Counted from the stretch's first letter, positions 51,809-62,096 are shown. The stretch is 64,000 nt of DNA from Liolophura sinensis (GCF_032854445.1 NC_088306.1:10845386-10909385), one strand, 5' to 3'. Numbers and translations: made by a program. The notes: generated by a model not told the origin, from the letters alone.

Positions 51809-53442
51809 TATATTGAAGTAAATCCCTATTATTTTCTTCCATTTTCATTCAGTTAAGCTTTTGAAAAGCCGTTATACATGTTTATGTAACCCGTAGCTTC
51901 GTTATTTAATAATTACCTTTATCGCCCTTTTTAAACATAAAACTATCTTAATTATTCTCAGACATGGCTGTTATAAAGGATGTGGTGAACTGACCCGCCC
52001 CAATATGTTTATAAATCTATGGCCTAATATCTCATATATTTATCAACGTTAAGTAACTCATTTGAAATACATCTGAACAATGTACAAAATTCAAAAGGCA
52101 ATGAAATAAATTATTTCTTTATTGTACATTTAAATATTACATTAAAATTTGCACCCCTTTTTAAACGGCAAGTATGCATACTGGACACAAAAAAACATAA
52201 CTCGGAGTTAGACTTGTCATAATCTTATATAGAAATATTTTAGGTATCCATCCGTCTGACTGTTGTTTAACTCCGTCCTGTTATTCGTGTAAAACAGTTT
52301 TATGGGCACATGGGGCAGCGGAGTGCAAGGGGTGAACTACCTGACCTTAAGCCATGAACGTACAGCCGAAGCGGCTAGAGTTGGATCCGAACCCGTGGCA
52401 TCTGGGGTCAACGTATTGCCCACTGGTAGTTATGTGCTCGTAACGTTAAGAAAGCTTCGTGAAAGTGGGCCCAGATTGCTACGGGGTAAACAATCGACAA
52501 TGTCTATGGGGCTGGTTCTTTGTTTGGTTCTAACTTTGGTTCCACCTGTGTAGCATGCCAAATAAGAACCAGTTCGGGTGTCTTGAAGAACCAACTCTTC
52601 TTAGAGGGTATATGTAACATCTAAAACTAGAAAAACAGCTTTTGTCAGAGCTTAAAAATGGCTTAAAACTACCATTTACTTGCGGCCCCAGCGGTCCAGT
52701 CCAGAATATAAGTAACCTGCTATGCTGACATCAACGGCAATATGAATGTAGCTGTCAAGATAATTTTGTTACGGAAAAAGCCGAAATTGATGGGGGCGCT
52801 AATCTGGTCCGAGGTTCCCAGCATGTTCATCGTTGACGAAAGAATTAAAAATTATATATATTTTTCAATTATGAATATTTTTTTTTCTCAGTTTTTGACA
52901 CACGTTTCTTCATTTTCCTTACAACCAAACTCTTTGTTTAGTTATAGCACCTTTCCATGTATCCTTAAGAAATAATGTTCGCGTCATGGTAGTCTAACGG
53001 TAGTTTTACATCAGATCGATGTGGAAGAGTTTATATTTCAGGTCGAAGGTGAAGCCCGAGGAAGAAAGACTCGCAGGAAGAATTATCAGGTCCGTATATA
53101 AAAAAAACAACTTTCCGTGAAACCATTATTATCTCGATTGTGTAGCATTCAAACGTCCCTATGGGCTTTAAATTATCTGTAACCTGATACTTTTCTTCTT
53201 TAAAACAAACGTTCGCTCCGACAGAAAATATAGCCATTTTGTTTCTTGGTTTATATTTGTCGTCTGCTTTATTCGATGTAAACAACTACCTCTATCCACC
53301 CATAGAACTACAATAAACCCGTCCAGAAGTCAAACGCTTCTGTCTCGTGATGGTGGGTATCTAACGACGCAGATAATGTGCACTTGGCACAGAGCCAAGC
53401 AGTGCGTTGTGTGTAATAAAAAGGAATCGAAGGGTAATAGAA
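51809..53442. other. No gene seen; balanced stretch 52290-52560
   Basis: 52290-52560 is GC-balanced, with a B-box-like ttggatccgaacccgtggc and several ggttct/agaacc words facing each other. It may be an unclassified tRNA-headed repeat. The rest is AT-rich. Confidence 0.45.
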
Positions 53443-53444
53443 TT

Positions 53445-53476
<32 letters not shown>

Positions 53477-53595
53477 TTGATGTTTTACGCCGTACTCAAG
53501 AATATTTCACTTATACTACGACGGCCAGCATTATGGTGGGTGAAAACCGGACAAAGCCCGGGGGGAAACCCTCGACCATCCGCAGGTTGCTGCGG
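53443..53595 (-). mobile_element. SINE family A, first of a tandem pair
   Basis: Long (TTTA)n tail, gatgttttacgccgtactca, tactacgacggccagcatta, ending at ccgcaggttgctgcgg where the next element's tail begins. Confidence 0.9.
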
Positions 53596-53757
53596 ATTAT
53601 TTATTTATTTATTTGATTGGTGTTTTACGCCATACTCAACTATATTTCACTTATACCACGGTGTCCAGCACTATATGATGGGAGGAAACCGGGCAGAGCT
53701 CCAGGGGAAACCCACGGCCATCCGCAGGTAGCTGACAAACCTTCCCACGTACGGCCT
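53596..53757 (-). mobile_element. SINE family A, second of a tandem pair, variant subfamily
   Basis: Begins with its own TTTA tail directly against the previous copy and has the variant words shared with 47250-47418. The two tandem members belong to different subfamilies, so this is two insertions and not a duplication. Confidence 0.9.
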
Positions 53758-53935
53758 ATAGATAGGCTAGGTGCATCCGTCCACGAGATACCGGTATGAG
53801 AATCAATCTGGCGCGATACTTAGATAGTTTAACAATAATAATACTGATAAATAGAGAAACGAAACAAAGAGAGAAAAACAACGGTCTATATATGTGTAAT
53901 TATCACAGTTAAGGACATGTGCCTACATATAGGCC

Positions 53936-53939
53936 TATA

Positions 53940-53999
<60 letters not shown>
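53936..53999. repeat. (TA)n microsatellite
   Basis: About 30 TA units beginning in a tataggcctatat palindrome. Confidence 0.95.
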
Positions 54000-54002
<3 letters not shown>

Positions 54003-54262
54003 CGAGACAGTGGTTTAAGCCTAATTGGTAATGACAGAAGTCCTCTCGTAGGCCTACATGTAGCCTACAAATGTATACAAAGCGCAATCAGACCCCTTTG
54101 AGGTTGTAAGTTCAAATCCACATCTCGCTACTTTGGCAGTGAGCAGTTTGAAAGGTTTAAATTCATGGTATGAACTTTTAAGTTTGTTTGTGTTTTAATG
54201 ACAGGTGTTAAGGCCTATGTAGGCCATAGGCTATATGCAAAGGCCTATAGGCCCATATCCAT

Positions 54263-54310
54263 TCTTTTTTTTTTCTTTTTTTTTTTTTTTTCTTTTTCTT
54301 TCTTTCTTTC
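54263..54310. repeat. T/C homopyrimidine tract
   Basis: A nearly pure T run with interspersed C (ttcttt units). It has triplex-forming potential. Confidence 0.92.
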
Positions 54311-54820
54311 AGGCCTACGTAAGCCTACTGTAACATCGTCTATAGAACGAAGGGCCCTTGAACTGAATAAGCGTATGTAGAGCTGTCTGCGTAGGCTTTA
54401 ATGACCTACAGGATGAAGCTGAGTCTTCTGTACATAAACAAATTCAAAAATAATTTTATTCCAGAGTATCGGTGAAATCTTGTTCGACACGACATGGCTG
54501 AAATATAACCAATCTGGCATTGGACCTCAAAACCTAACGGAGAACAGCTGGCTTACCTGACTGCATGCATGGCTGGGTCATTCCAGCCAATGTAACGGAC
54601 CGATGTAAGGGAGACAACTTTGGTAAGATTAAAAAAAAAATAAAAAGACATGATTAACATAGGAACTATTCTCATGAAACGACGTCTACCGACTATCACT
54701 GACAACCGTGGATTGTTTTTCACATCAATTATACATAAAAATGCAGAAAAGAAATCTTCTCGGTATTTCGCCACTGTATAATAGAATGTCGTTATAATAT
54801 TGGGACACTCTGCACGTCAA

Positions 54821-54893
54821 GGTTCTGTGGTGTAGTGGTTATCACGTCTGCTTTACACGCAGAAGGTCGCGAGTTCGAACCTCGCCAGAACCT
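54821..54893 (+). tRNA. tRNA-Val, anticodon TAC (decodes GTA)
   Basis: This is an intact 73-nt cloverleaf with no intron. The acceptor stem GGTTCTG/CAGAACC pairs fully. The anticodon stem TCTGC/GCAGA encloses the loop TTTACAC, placing TAC at 54854-54856. The T arm GCGAG-TTCGAAC-CTCGC pairs fully. The internal A and B boxes are intact, and the body closely follows animal tRNA-Val(TAC). The base after the acceptor stem (discriminator) is T, where A is usual for tRNA-Val. It is not linked to a SINE body, so I read it as a gene and not a SINE head. Confidence 0.93.
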
Positions 54894-54900
54894 CCCCGTC

Positions 54901-54906
54901 TTTTTT
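54901..54906 (+). terminator. Pol III terminator of tRNA-Val
   Basis: A run of six T begins 8 nt after the end of the tRNA. This is a standard RNA polymerase III stop. Confidence 0.85.
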
Positions 54907-55443
54907 GCTCAGGCCTGTCTGGTGTTGATGAAAAGTGCACGACAATGAAAGAGCGCATAATGTTTGTTTTCTGTGAGCATCGTAGATAAATATGCAAATG
55001 AGAAATAAACATTTATGATCTTGCTTGACAGGCTGTAGACACCAACCCAATATTTACAACAACCGCTTTGATGTTCGGTGATACACGGCACATGTAGTTA
55101 AAAAATACTATAAACAGATATTGCTGCAAACGTGGAGAATGATTTCACAAGCCTTGGCCTACTTAGCTTATAAAAATGTTTATACGAGTAGGACTACACA
55201 TATATGTAGGCCTACACAGTGAGTCCCTGGATCGGCGACCAATATAAGTCGGAGCTTAGATGTACATGTCCTTTGCCTAAGGCCTACGGGGTATTTTAAG
55301 AGCTATTCAAAACATTTCAGTGTGTCGTAAATACAAATGCACTTATGCGACACGTCCCTCCTTCAGTAAATATACATCAACAAAGACATTATCCCTTTAG
55401 GTCCAAGGAACTCGCGGTTGCCTTAAAAACTTGCCTGGCCGTG

Positions 55444-55449
<6 letters not shown>

Positions 55450-55478
<29 letters not shown>
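55450..55478 (+). repeat. Poly(T) tract, 29 T
   Basis: An unbroken T run lies 72 bp upstream of the MPDU1 start codon. Its length is likely to vary between individuals. It could lie in the promoter or the 5' UTR, and I see no TATA box near it. Confidence 0.95.
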
Positions 55479-55480
<2 letters not shown>

Positions 55481-55491
55481 CAGCTGTCACA

Positions 55492-55569
55492 ATGTACACC
55501 AAAGTCCACGTTGCTTCAGGGTTGGACGAGTTACTGCCCTTCGACCAGTATGGAGAACACAGCGACTAG
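55492..55569 (+). other. Upstream ORF overlapping the MPDU1 start (25 codons)
   Basis: An ATG at 55492, with A at -3, opens a 25-residue frame beginning MYTKVHVASGLDELLPF. It ends at a TAG at 55567-55569, so it overlaps the MPDU1 start by 20 nt in another frame. It matters only if transcription begins upstream of 55492; the transcription start is not known. Confidence 0.4.
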
Positions 55570-55661
55570 CATCATTCCTTCGGTTTTGGAACCATGGGTC
55601 CAAATTGTCGTTCCACAACCGTGTTACGACAGATTTTTCATCGACCTCGATTTCCTTAATG
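55550..55661 (+). CDS. MPDU1: MPDU1 coding exon 1
   Basis: Encodes residues 1-37 plus one base of codon 38. It contains the family-typical N-terminal stretch [16 protein letters not shown], comparable to LPEKCYDQLF in human. The donor is G|GTAAGA (phase 1). Confidence 0.92.
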
Positions 55662-58600
55662 GTAAGAAAACAAAGTTGCCTTGTGCTTTGCTCTATTGCC
55701 CCGACGATACGCCTTAAACAATGCTGTCGATGAACTCCTAATGTTGTTGTTGTTGCGTGTAACTGCAACGGTGCTTTGATACTATAACTTATAAGCTATT
55801 GTGCGTGGACGACATGTTCTAAACTTATAGAAGCAATTCGTGTTTACCCACACAGTCGTCTCCCTAGCCGAAAATCCATTTTTGCAATAGATTCTAATTT
55901 TCACTGATGCTTTTACAGAATAATCAGGGTGGACAAAATCTCGCGTGTCAAACTTCTCTACAGGTTCATGTACCCTATGTCTTCTAAAATTTGGGACACC
56001 TGGTCTGCACAGTTTAGTCAGTATATATGTAATTCTAGCAGGAATATTGAGTTTCTGTTTTCTCTCATGGTTAGACATTGTAATGAACAACGTGCTCATG
56101 TCTTTTCTTTACCAGAAGCCTGGTAAAGAAATGCAATTTTCTACTTTCAACATTGCTAATATCTGTCCTAAATTTTAGAACATTTCGCGTATGCGCCATA
56201 CACATGAGATTTAGAAGAATAGGCCTACGTAATGTGGCATGGACTGGTTTGGATTTCATAACTTTTAAGGCATTTGTGGAAGACCAGACATTAGAGCATC
56301 ATTAACCATCGTTTTCAGAACCACTGTGCCAATGCTGTGCCATCATTTGTTTTGTAGTGCTTTGTCTAAAGGTGGTGTTGAGTAAATCCCTGGGTTTTGC
56401 CATAATTCTTGGATCAGTTCTGGGTAAGTAGTGTACTATGTCTAAAACCGGTAAGCAAACATTTCATCAGATGTATTCTTCACTGCTTGGTTATTTTCTT
56501 CAAGCTCCAGTCTAAATGACAGTTTAGAAGTTTGCTGAAAATCGAATGCCTTCCACCGATATATTCTTACTTCCTGTGTATTCTTAAGCTTGATGTGCAG
56601 GTGAAAGTCTTCGTCTTTAATGTGACAAAGTTTGACAGCTACATGTATTTGTTTTTGACCCATAGTTTAACTCTAAGCACTCAAATTTCCTCCACCTGTG
56701 AAATGACCACCATCATTAGAAACCAGTGTGGATTTAGACACTTCAGTGAAATAATCAGTCAGTCAGTTATTTTCCAATATTAATAAGTATAATAACAGAT
56801 AGATAAATATGTATACAGAATATACTTTCTGATCAGAATTGTATTAGAGTCTGTTTATAGTCTGATAGTGGAGAAAACATCAAGAAAAAAACTGACTTTC
56901 TCCTATGGTAAATTTAATCATGTTTCACCCCAGGTTCTTCTACAGCTCTCAACTCTTGCTCTATATCTTTGTGGATTTTGACTTCTATAAAGTGACATCA
57001 TTGTTATCTTTTTCTTATTCCAGTGAAGCTTCCACAGATTCTAAAGATAATCAGTGCTAAGAGTGCAGAGGGAATCAGCTTTGTGGGGGTCATCCTGGAA
57101 CTGGCAGCTATCTCCTCAACAGCGGCTTATGGATTTGCTCACAGCTTTCCTTTTAGGTAATGCTCCTTTTCTCATTGTTCTAGTCCGTCAACTGATGTTA
57201 AAAAAGAGAATTTTTGATTGTGGTGTTAGGCCTTATTGATTTAAAATTTTGTTCTACAGGCAGAGTGAGTTTGTTTTCAATGTCGGAGGAGGGTATGAAA
57301 GTAAAGGTGAAAAATCATGTAATTTGTGGGAAATATAACTGTTGCAGCAGTTGTTCTTATTAAAGACATATTTACGTTATCAGAAGGCACAGAAAACAGG
57401 AAAATCATGAAAAACATTAAGATCGGACAAAATAAATAGGTGGATTTTAATTTTTTTTTTTTTCCAGTTTTGCAAAATAAAATTGATGACACCTTAGCAA
57501 TAATTTTGAGTACATGTGACCAGCTTCAAGAATGTAGAAAATGGAACTTTTGTGATTGGAAAGTGTACTTATTTTGTTCTGATTGAATAAAACAGTCACA
57601 AAGCTGAACTACATGAAGTTGTACAATCATAACAATTTAACCATTTAAAGCCTTTGAGATCATTTCCGATCAGTTTTAGTCCTAGTTCTTCACTGAGCAA
57701 TCTAGACAGTCCAGGTACATGACCAATAACCTGTGGACCAACAGATCAAACCTCCAACCGGCTTGACTGTGGACTTACATCAGGAGTTTTATCAGTTACC
57801 TGGTGAGATGCAAAGGTCAAAGGTCAGTGGTTTACCCCAGACAATCCAGTTTCCTCCATCTATGAAAGTGGACTTTCATTGTGTAAGTGAAATTTTTTTT
57901 CCCAACAACAGTGAAGTGAGGATTTTCAGATAAAGATATCTGTAATTTTCCACTATTTTCATCTATTTTTTCCCTTTCCATATCCATGTGTAACTACCAC
58001 TTTCAGTGGTCTAATGGTAAGAGCGCCCACCTCAAGGCCTGCGACCTTGGATCAAACCTGGGTCGGGTCATACCATAGATCTTAAGAATGGTACTTGTTG
58101 CTGCCTCACTTGGCACTCAGCAGTGAGAGGGATAGAGCAAGGAAACAGGACTGGTTGGCCTTGTGTCCGTATAATGTGACTGGGTGGGCTGTCATGTCTG
58201 GTGTCTTCATCATGATACTTCGGTGGCAGCAGCACTGCCGGCATGGACACACCTTGCCACAAGAAGGCACAATATATGTACGCACACCTTATGACCCCTT
58301 CGCCGTCAAATGAATGAAAAATTGTTCATTACGACATTAAACTCCAAGCATCTCTTCATTTATTCCATGTGTAAACAACACTCTCCCCTCCCTCATTTCA
58401 GTGCATATGGGGAAGCCTTGTTCCTGGTCATTCAGACAGTTCTCATAGGCTTCCTCGTGCTGTTCTTTGGTGGTCAAGCCTTTCAGGCCTTCCTCTTCCT
58501 GGCAGTCTATGGCGGCATCATGGCCTACCTCATGTCCCCGATGGCTCCCCTGACACTGCTGGCATATCTACAGGCCAGCAATATAATCATTGTTTTAGCT

Positions 58601-59779
58601 AGTAAAGTAAGTATCATGTGTGTATTCATTGTGGCTTAGGAAACTGAAGAACTGAGCATCCAGGGCCCAAAGGACTAAGCATCCAGGGCCCAAAGGACTA
58701 AGCATCCAGGGCCCACATTCACAAAACTTTATCTCTGAACTTTTAATTTCAGCTTTTCTCTGAAATGACGTTGTGTTATGACACTATAACCTAGAATATG
58801 TCTTTTATGAAAAAAGTTACAAGAAATATGACATACAACATTTTGTTAAAGTGGCCCCAGAATTATGCAGAATATTTGGCCTAGCTCTGGCAACTCCGCT
58901 GCTGGCAACAAAATACATGTATTCCAAAATGTGCTTGGCACCTCAAACTCGGTTTGTCCTCATTTCTTCGATTTCAAATTGCACATGCCATGTGCTGTAA
59001 GTGGAGGTCTGACAGCAACTTGTGGATGGTCGTGGGTTTCCCCCGGGCTCTGCCCGGTTTCCTCCCACCATAATGCTGGCTGCCGTGGTATAAGATGAAA
59101 TATTCTTGAGTACGACGTAAAACACCAATCAAATAAAATAAATATATAAATCACATGCCATGTGAACAGGGCTTTACTTGACTATGTTTATGCATTAAGA
59201 GGTTCATGTAGGTGTATGCTCTGTTGTATTTACCTTACCAGTATGAATTAATTGATGTATCTGCCTTTATGCAAAAATCCAGTAAAATACAAAGGATAAC
59301 AAACGTACTGCGCTTAACCTGATCCTGTAGGTTTGTCTGTGACTTCACTGCGAGGTCTGTCAGTTGCCTGGCTAGTGGCAACATCACACATTCCTGTGCA
59401 CTCTGCAAGGTTTCCATGACACATTAACCTGACCTGTGCCATTGTATAAGTGTAACTAATCTGGCTCTCTCTTTTTTTTTTTTTGTTTGCCTCACAGTTG
59501 ATCCAGGCCAGTACAAATTATCGTAACAGCAGCACAGGCCAGTTGTCTGCCATCACGGTTGGACTTTTATTTTTGGGATCAGTTGCCCGAATTTTCACTT
59601 CTGCTCAGGAAACTGGGGACCAACTTATTGTGCTGACGTACATCGTGGCTACAGCTTGTAACGGTCTTATCGTTTCTCAGATGGCATATTACTGGAAGTC
59701 ACCCCCCCAAACAGAAGAAACAGTAAACAGGGGAGATAACTGTACCGTGGACAAAATGATTCCACTTTACACAGAGTAG
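55550..59779 (+). CDS. MPDU1: MPDU1, mannose-P-dolichol utilization defect 1 protein (5 exons, complete)
   Basis: Coding exons are 55550-55661, 56358-56423, 57024-57156, 58402-58606 and 59498-59779. Together they give 798 nt, or 265 residues plus stop (the human protein, from memory, is about 247). All four introns are GT-AG, and the frame holds across every junction (phases 1, 1, 2, 0). The protein is a multi-pass ER membrane protein of the PQ-loop family. Residues 61-64 are KLPQ, followed by the family signature SAKSAEG. A second repeat starts near residue 173 (LIQASTNY), where the proline of the PQ pair is replaced, as in human MPDU1 as I recall it. STGQLSAIT and [12 protein letters not shown] are near-identical to vertebrate MPDU1. 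Known role: it is required for luminal use of dolichol-P-mannose and dolichol-P-glucose in N-glycan, GPI and C/O-mannose assembly; the mechanism is unsettled. The start is the first ATG in frame, with A at -3 and G at +4. The C-terminal tail is longer and more polar than in human. Identification is by memory of the family, not by a search. Confidence 0.95.
56358..56423 (+). CDS. MPDU1: MPDU1 coding exon 2 (short, 66 nt)
   Basis: Lies between the acceptor tttgttttgtag and the donor G|GTAAGT, phase 1 on both sides. It encodes [20 protein letters not shown], which matches the human [20 protein letters not shown] segment and forms the first membrane segment. It is too short for an ORF scan and was found by extending the frame between neighbouring exons. 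Confidence 0.92.
57024..57156 (+). CDS. MPDU1: MPDU1 coding exon 3 (first PQ-loop)
   Basis: The acceptor is ttcttattccag and the donor AG|GTAATG (phase 2). It encodes [19 protein letters not shown] and the following hydrophobic segment ending AHSFPF. This is the most diagnostic exon for the family. Confidence 0.95.
57790..57910 (+). mobile_element. SINE family C fragment in MPDU1 intron 3
   Basis: gtcagtggtttaccccagac, then tccagtttcctccatctatg, with a poly(T) after it. It lies just upstream of the family B element in the same intron. Confidence 0.55.
57994..58363 (+). mobile_element. SINE family B in MPDU1 intron 3, full length, exact 11-bp duplication
   Basis: Full-length copy. It has the A box (gtggtctaatggtaagagcg), B box (ggatcaaacctgg), core (cggtggcagcagcactgccg) and end (cattaaactccaagcatctc). 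It is flanked by tccatgtgtaa at 57983-57993 and 58364-58374. It is in the same orientation as the gene. Confidence 0.92.
58402..58606 (+). CDS. MPDU1: MPDU1 coding exon 4
   Basis: The acceptor is cctcatttcag and the donor AAA|GTAAGT (phase 0). It encodes [13 protein letters not shown], two hydrophobic segments, the SPMAPLT loop and LLAYLQASN, all collinear with vertebrate MPDU1. Confidence 0.95.
58655..58716. repeat. Short minisatellite in MPDU1 intron 4 (23-bp unit, about 2.7 copies)
   Basis: The unit agcatccagggcccaaagga plus cta is repeated twice exactly and then partially, starting 49 bp after the exon 4 donor. Confidence 0.9.
58995..59151 (+). mobile_element. SINE family A in MPDU1 intron 4, exact 13-bp target-site duplication
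   Basis: A 5'-truncated copy from gtggaggtctgacagcaact to the aataaatatataaa tail. It is flanked by cacatgccatgtg at 58982-58994 and 59152-59164, identical on both sides. It is in the same orientation as the gene. Confidence 0.92.
59498..59779 (+). CDS. MPDU1: MPDU1 terminal coding exon 5
   Basis: The acceptor is gcctcacag after a T-rich tract. It encodes the second repeat (residues 173-265): [48 protein letters not shown], then a polar tail ending IPLYTE and a TAG stop at 59777-59779. Confidence 0.95.
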   Translation: MIQASTNYRNSSTGQLSAITVGLLFLGSVARIFTSAQETGDQLIVLTYIVATACNGLIVSQMAYYWKSPPQTEETVNRGDNCTVDKMIPLYTE

Positions 59780-60860
59780 TCTTTTTTTTTAATGTGTATG
59801 TATATAATGAAATAGCTCACTTTTTTAAGATAGGGGAGTGATTCACAAACTGCACACAGTGTTAGGTCATGTATCTACAGTGTCAATGTAATACTCTCAA
59901 AACAAATGCATGGACGTAACATTATGATTGTACTGTAAAATGGCCGATTGTCAGACATGAGGTAATGGATTGTGATGCACATATAATAGCCACCCGGAAA
60001 CAAGCAAAATTAAGGGTAAGCAAGCCTTTTTGTTTTCACTAAAATCAAACAAAACCCAGTTCCCCTTATTTCAGATAATGCTCAAAAGCTTTTAACAAGA
60101 GGGTATTCAATACAGCACGGTCACAAACATTCCCGTCCACCCCTTTGATAATTTTCAGTAAGTTGTTGTTGCACACATTTGAACATACATGTTCATGAAC
60201 GACCAAAGCAGGGGGGTGTTCTGGCAAAAGTATTTGTATCAGCATAGTTAGCTTGCTTTTCGCGTGCTCTGTCATGAATGACTCATGATAAACATACCTC
60301 ATCTCTATGTTCAGTTACTTGGAAAAGTTTCAGTAAGGAAAACCTACAGATTTTGTATGTTCTTAACTCTCGGCCTTATTTACTTACCAACCGTGAGTAA
60401 AAGTCATAGTATATGTATTGGCTGATTTGACAGTCATTTTTCCCTCTTCTCTGAAATATTGCAGTTCCTCCTTGATCACTCGATTTGGTCACTTACAATC
60501 CAAACGGTAAAGAACACTTTTATCACAAAATTGCTGCACACTTGAGTAATTATTGTAGATTGAATGCGTTGTAAAAAATCAGTGAAGACTTTTTATCATT
60601 AGTTAAGATAAATTCAGTTGAATTTGAGCACTAAAAATGATTTACTACATGTATTGAAATAATGCATTTTCTTCCAATCCCAACTTTTTATATTTATATG
60701 AAAGGCCTTAAGGTGTTTATTTAAGTATATGTAGGAATATATATACGTGTTTAAATTAAGATGTTATTTTTGTGATAATATAACTCCAGATCATCTCCTT
60801 GTCAGGTATTTCTGTGTTTGTGAACATGTTCATATTAAAACACCCATATGATTAATAATT
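59780..60860 (+). other. Probable MPDU1 3' UTR and downstream region
   Basis: About 1.05 kb of repeat-free DNA follows the stop. The first plausible poly(A) signal is ATTAAA at 60834-60839, with a GT-rich stretch (ttttgtgttatg) just after it. I see no AATAAA earlier in the stretch. The 3' end is inferred. Confidence 0.3.
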
Positions 60861-60899
60861 TTGTGTTATGTACCATGTTTTATTAACTTCTAGCTAGCT

Positions 60900-60992
60900 G
60901 TTTCCTCCCACCATAATGCTGGCGGCCATGGCATAACTGAAATATTCTCGAGTATGGCGTAAAAACACAAATCAAATAAATAAATAAAATAT
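60900..60992 (+). mobile_element. SINE family A, 3' fragment
   Basis: tttcctcccaccataatgct to gtaaaaacacaaatcaaata plus tail. Possible 9-bp duplication tagctagct (60891-60899) and tagctaact (60993-61001). Confidence 0.83.
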
Positions 60993-61024
60993 AGCTAACT
61001 CATTTTGCAGAAAACGCTGGTCTC

Positions 61025-61200
61025 TGCCAATCCGATCTGCTCCTAACCAATGCGGTTGCATTTTCGAATCCAGCATTTGTTAGTTTGACTGCTGCTTGAA
61101 GCAAAGACTGTGGCATAGCAAGCAGCTCCACTTCGCCGGTTTGCATCCACTACCGTTTTTGATCAGAAGTGTCATCCGGCAGTTGGAGGGCCACCTTCAC
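61025..61200 (+). repeat. Unclassified tRNA-like SINE fragment
   Basis: A B-box-like gcattttcgaatccagcatt is followed by non-coding sequence that matches none of the three families well. The A-box side is not convincing. Confidence 0.35.
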
Positions 61201-61249
61201 GTAGGTCTATGTGTAGGCCTAAAACTCACATTGAGTACAAACAGTCAAA

Positions 61250-61414
61250 TAAAATAGCTAATTTTGCGCTTATACAATGGTGGTCAGGCTTTAGCGGAAG
61301 GTAGCTGGGGTGTCCGGGGAAAACCACCCCCCTTTCGCTAAGTATCCCTGACAAACTTATCGAACCTCTCGATGGGCTCCAGCGAGAGAAACGCTATAAG
61401 CAACTGAGCCAGCC
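61250..61414 (-). mobile_element. SINE family C, most complete copy
   Basis: Minus strand: a tRNA-like head ggctggctcagttgcttata, then ggtggttttccccggacacc and gaccaccattgtataagcgc. It shows that family C is also tRNA-derived. Confidence 0.65.
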
Positions 61415-61549
61415 AGTGATATGCCACATCAGAGACGTGTCACAGGCTACAATCAGACGCTACATGCTTGAAAGCAAGACTTCAGTTAGCCGTCTTAGAG
61501 GTGAGCAGCAAAAGAGAAACTTCAATCAAATAAAGAAGTTCATATATAT

Positions 61550-61643
61550 TTATTTATCTGATTGGTGTTTTACGCCGTACTCAAGAATATTTCACTAATA
61601 CGACGGCGGCCAGCATTATGGTGGGAGGAAACCATTCGTAGGT
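61550..61643 (-). mobile_element. SINE family A, internally deleted, 13-bp target-site duplication
   Basis: Keeps the tail, ttttacgccgtactcaagaa and gcattatggtgggaggaaac, then jumps straight to attcgtaggta, skipping the G-rich middle. It is flanked by agttcatatatat at 61537-61549 and 61644-61656. Confidence 0.88.
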
Positions 61644-61825
61644 AGTTCATATATATATTATATGATTATTATATAAGTATATGATTATAGATCGAATCCA
61701 GTTTACTCCATTTTGTTCTGAAACGTACAATTAGCGATGTCTCGGGGAATTCATGGGGCGTGTTCGTAAATTTGTACGCAAGTTTAGATGCATGCTTGGG
61801 TTTAGGTCGTAGTTAAACAAATTTT

Positions 61826-62096
61826 CAGACGTGACGAGGAGTCATCAGGTGTGTGTCCGAAAACTGTGTCTTCCTGCGACAGGGTGTGTCCATGCCCGAC
61901 AAGTTACAGTATACTGACTCAGGACCCACCTGTCCCGTTTCCTTGCTCTAACCATCCGGTCCTGAGCACCAAGGCGAGGCAGAAACAAATGCCATTTACC
62001 ATACTTTTGGTCTGACGTGACACGGCTTTGATCCCAGATCTTCCCACTTCGAGGCAGACGCTCTAACCATTTGGCCATCAAAGCGATCGGGTCTAT
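61826..62096 (-). mobile_element. SINE family B, head to near 3' end
   Basis: Minus-strand order: head (tggttagagcgtctgcctcg), B-box-like gggatcaaagcc, core (gagcaaggaaacgggacagg), then ggaagacacag and acacacctgatgactcctcg. The terminal tail is missing. Confidence 0.82.

Larger units (their letters stand above)
53757..54820. other. No gene seen; dense in TAGGCCTA-type palindromes
   Basis: Contains a TA tract, a T/C tract, an unclassified tRNA-like scrap (aagttcaaatccacatctcg near 54110) and many aggccta words. Confidence 0.5.

Noticed and set aside
53407-53799. Recurring peptides such as VFYAVLKNISLI and DWCFTPYSRIFHLYDG in many places
   Set aside because: They are translations of the family A SINE 3' end in different frames and copies, not a protein family.
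57054-57239. 61-codon frame overlapping MPDU1 exon 3
   Set aside because: It is an off-frame shadow of the exon and runs into intron 3.
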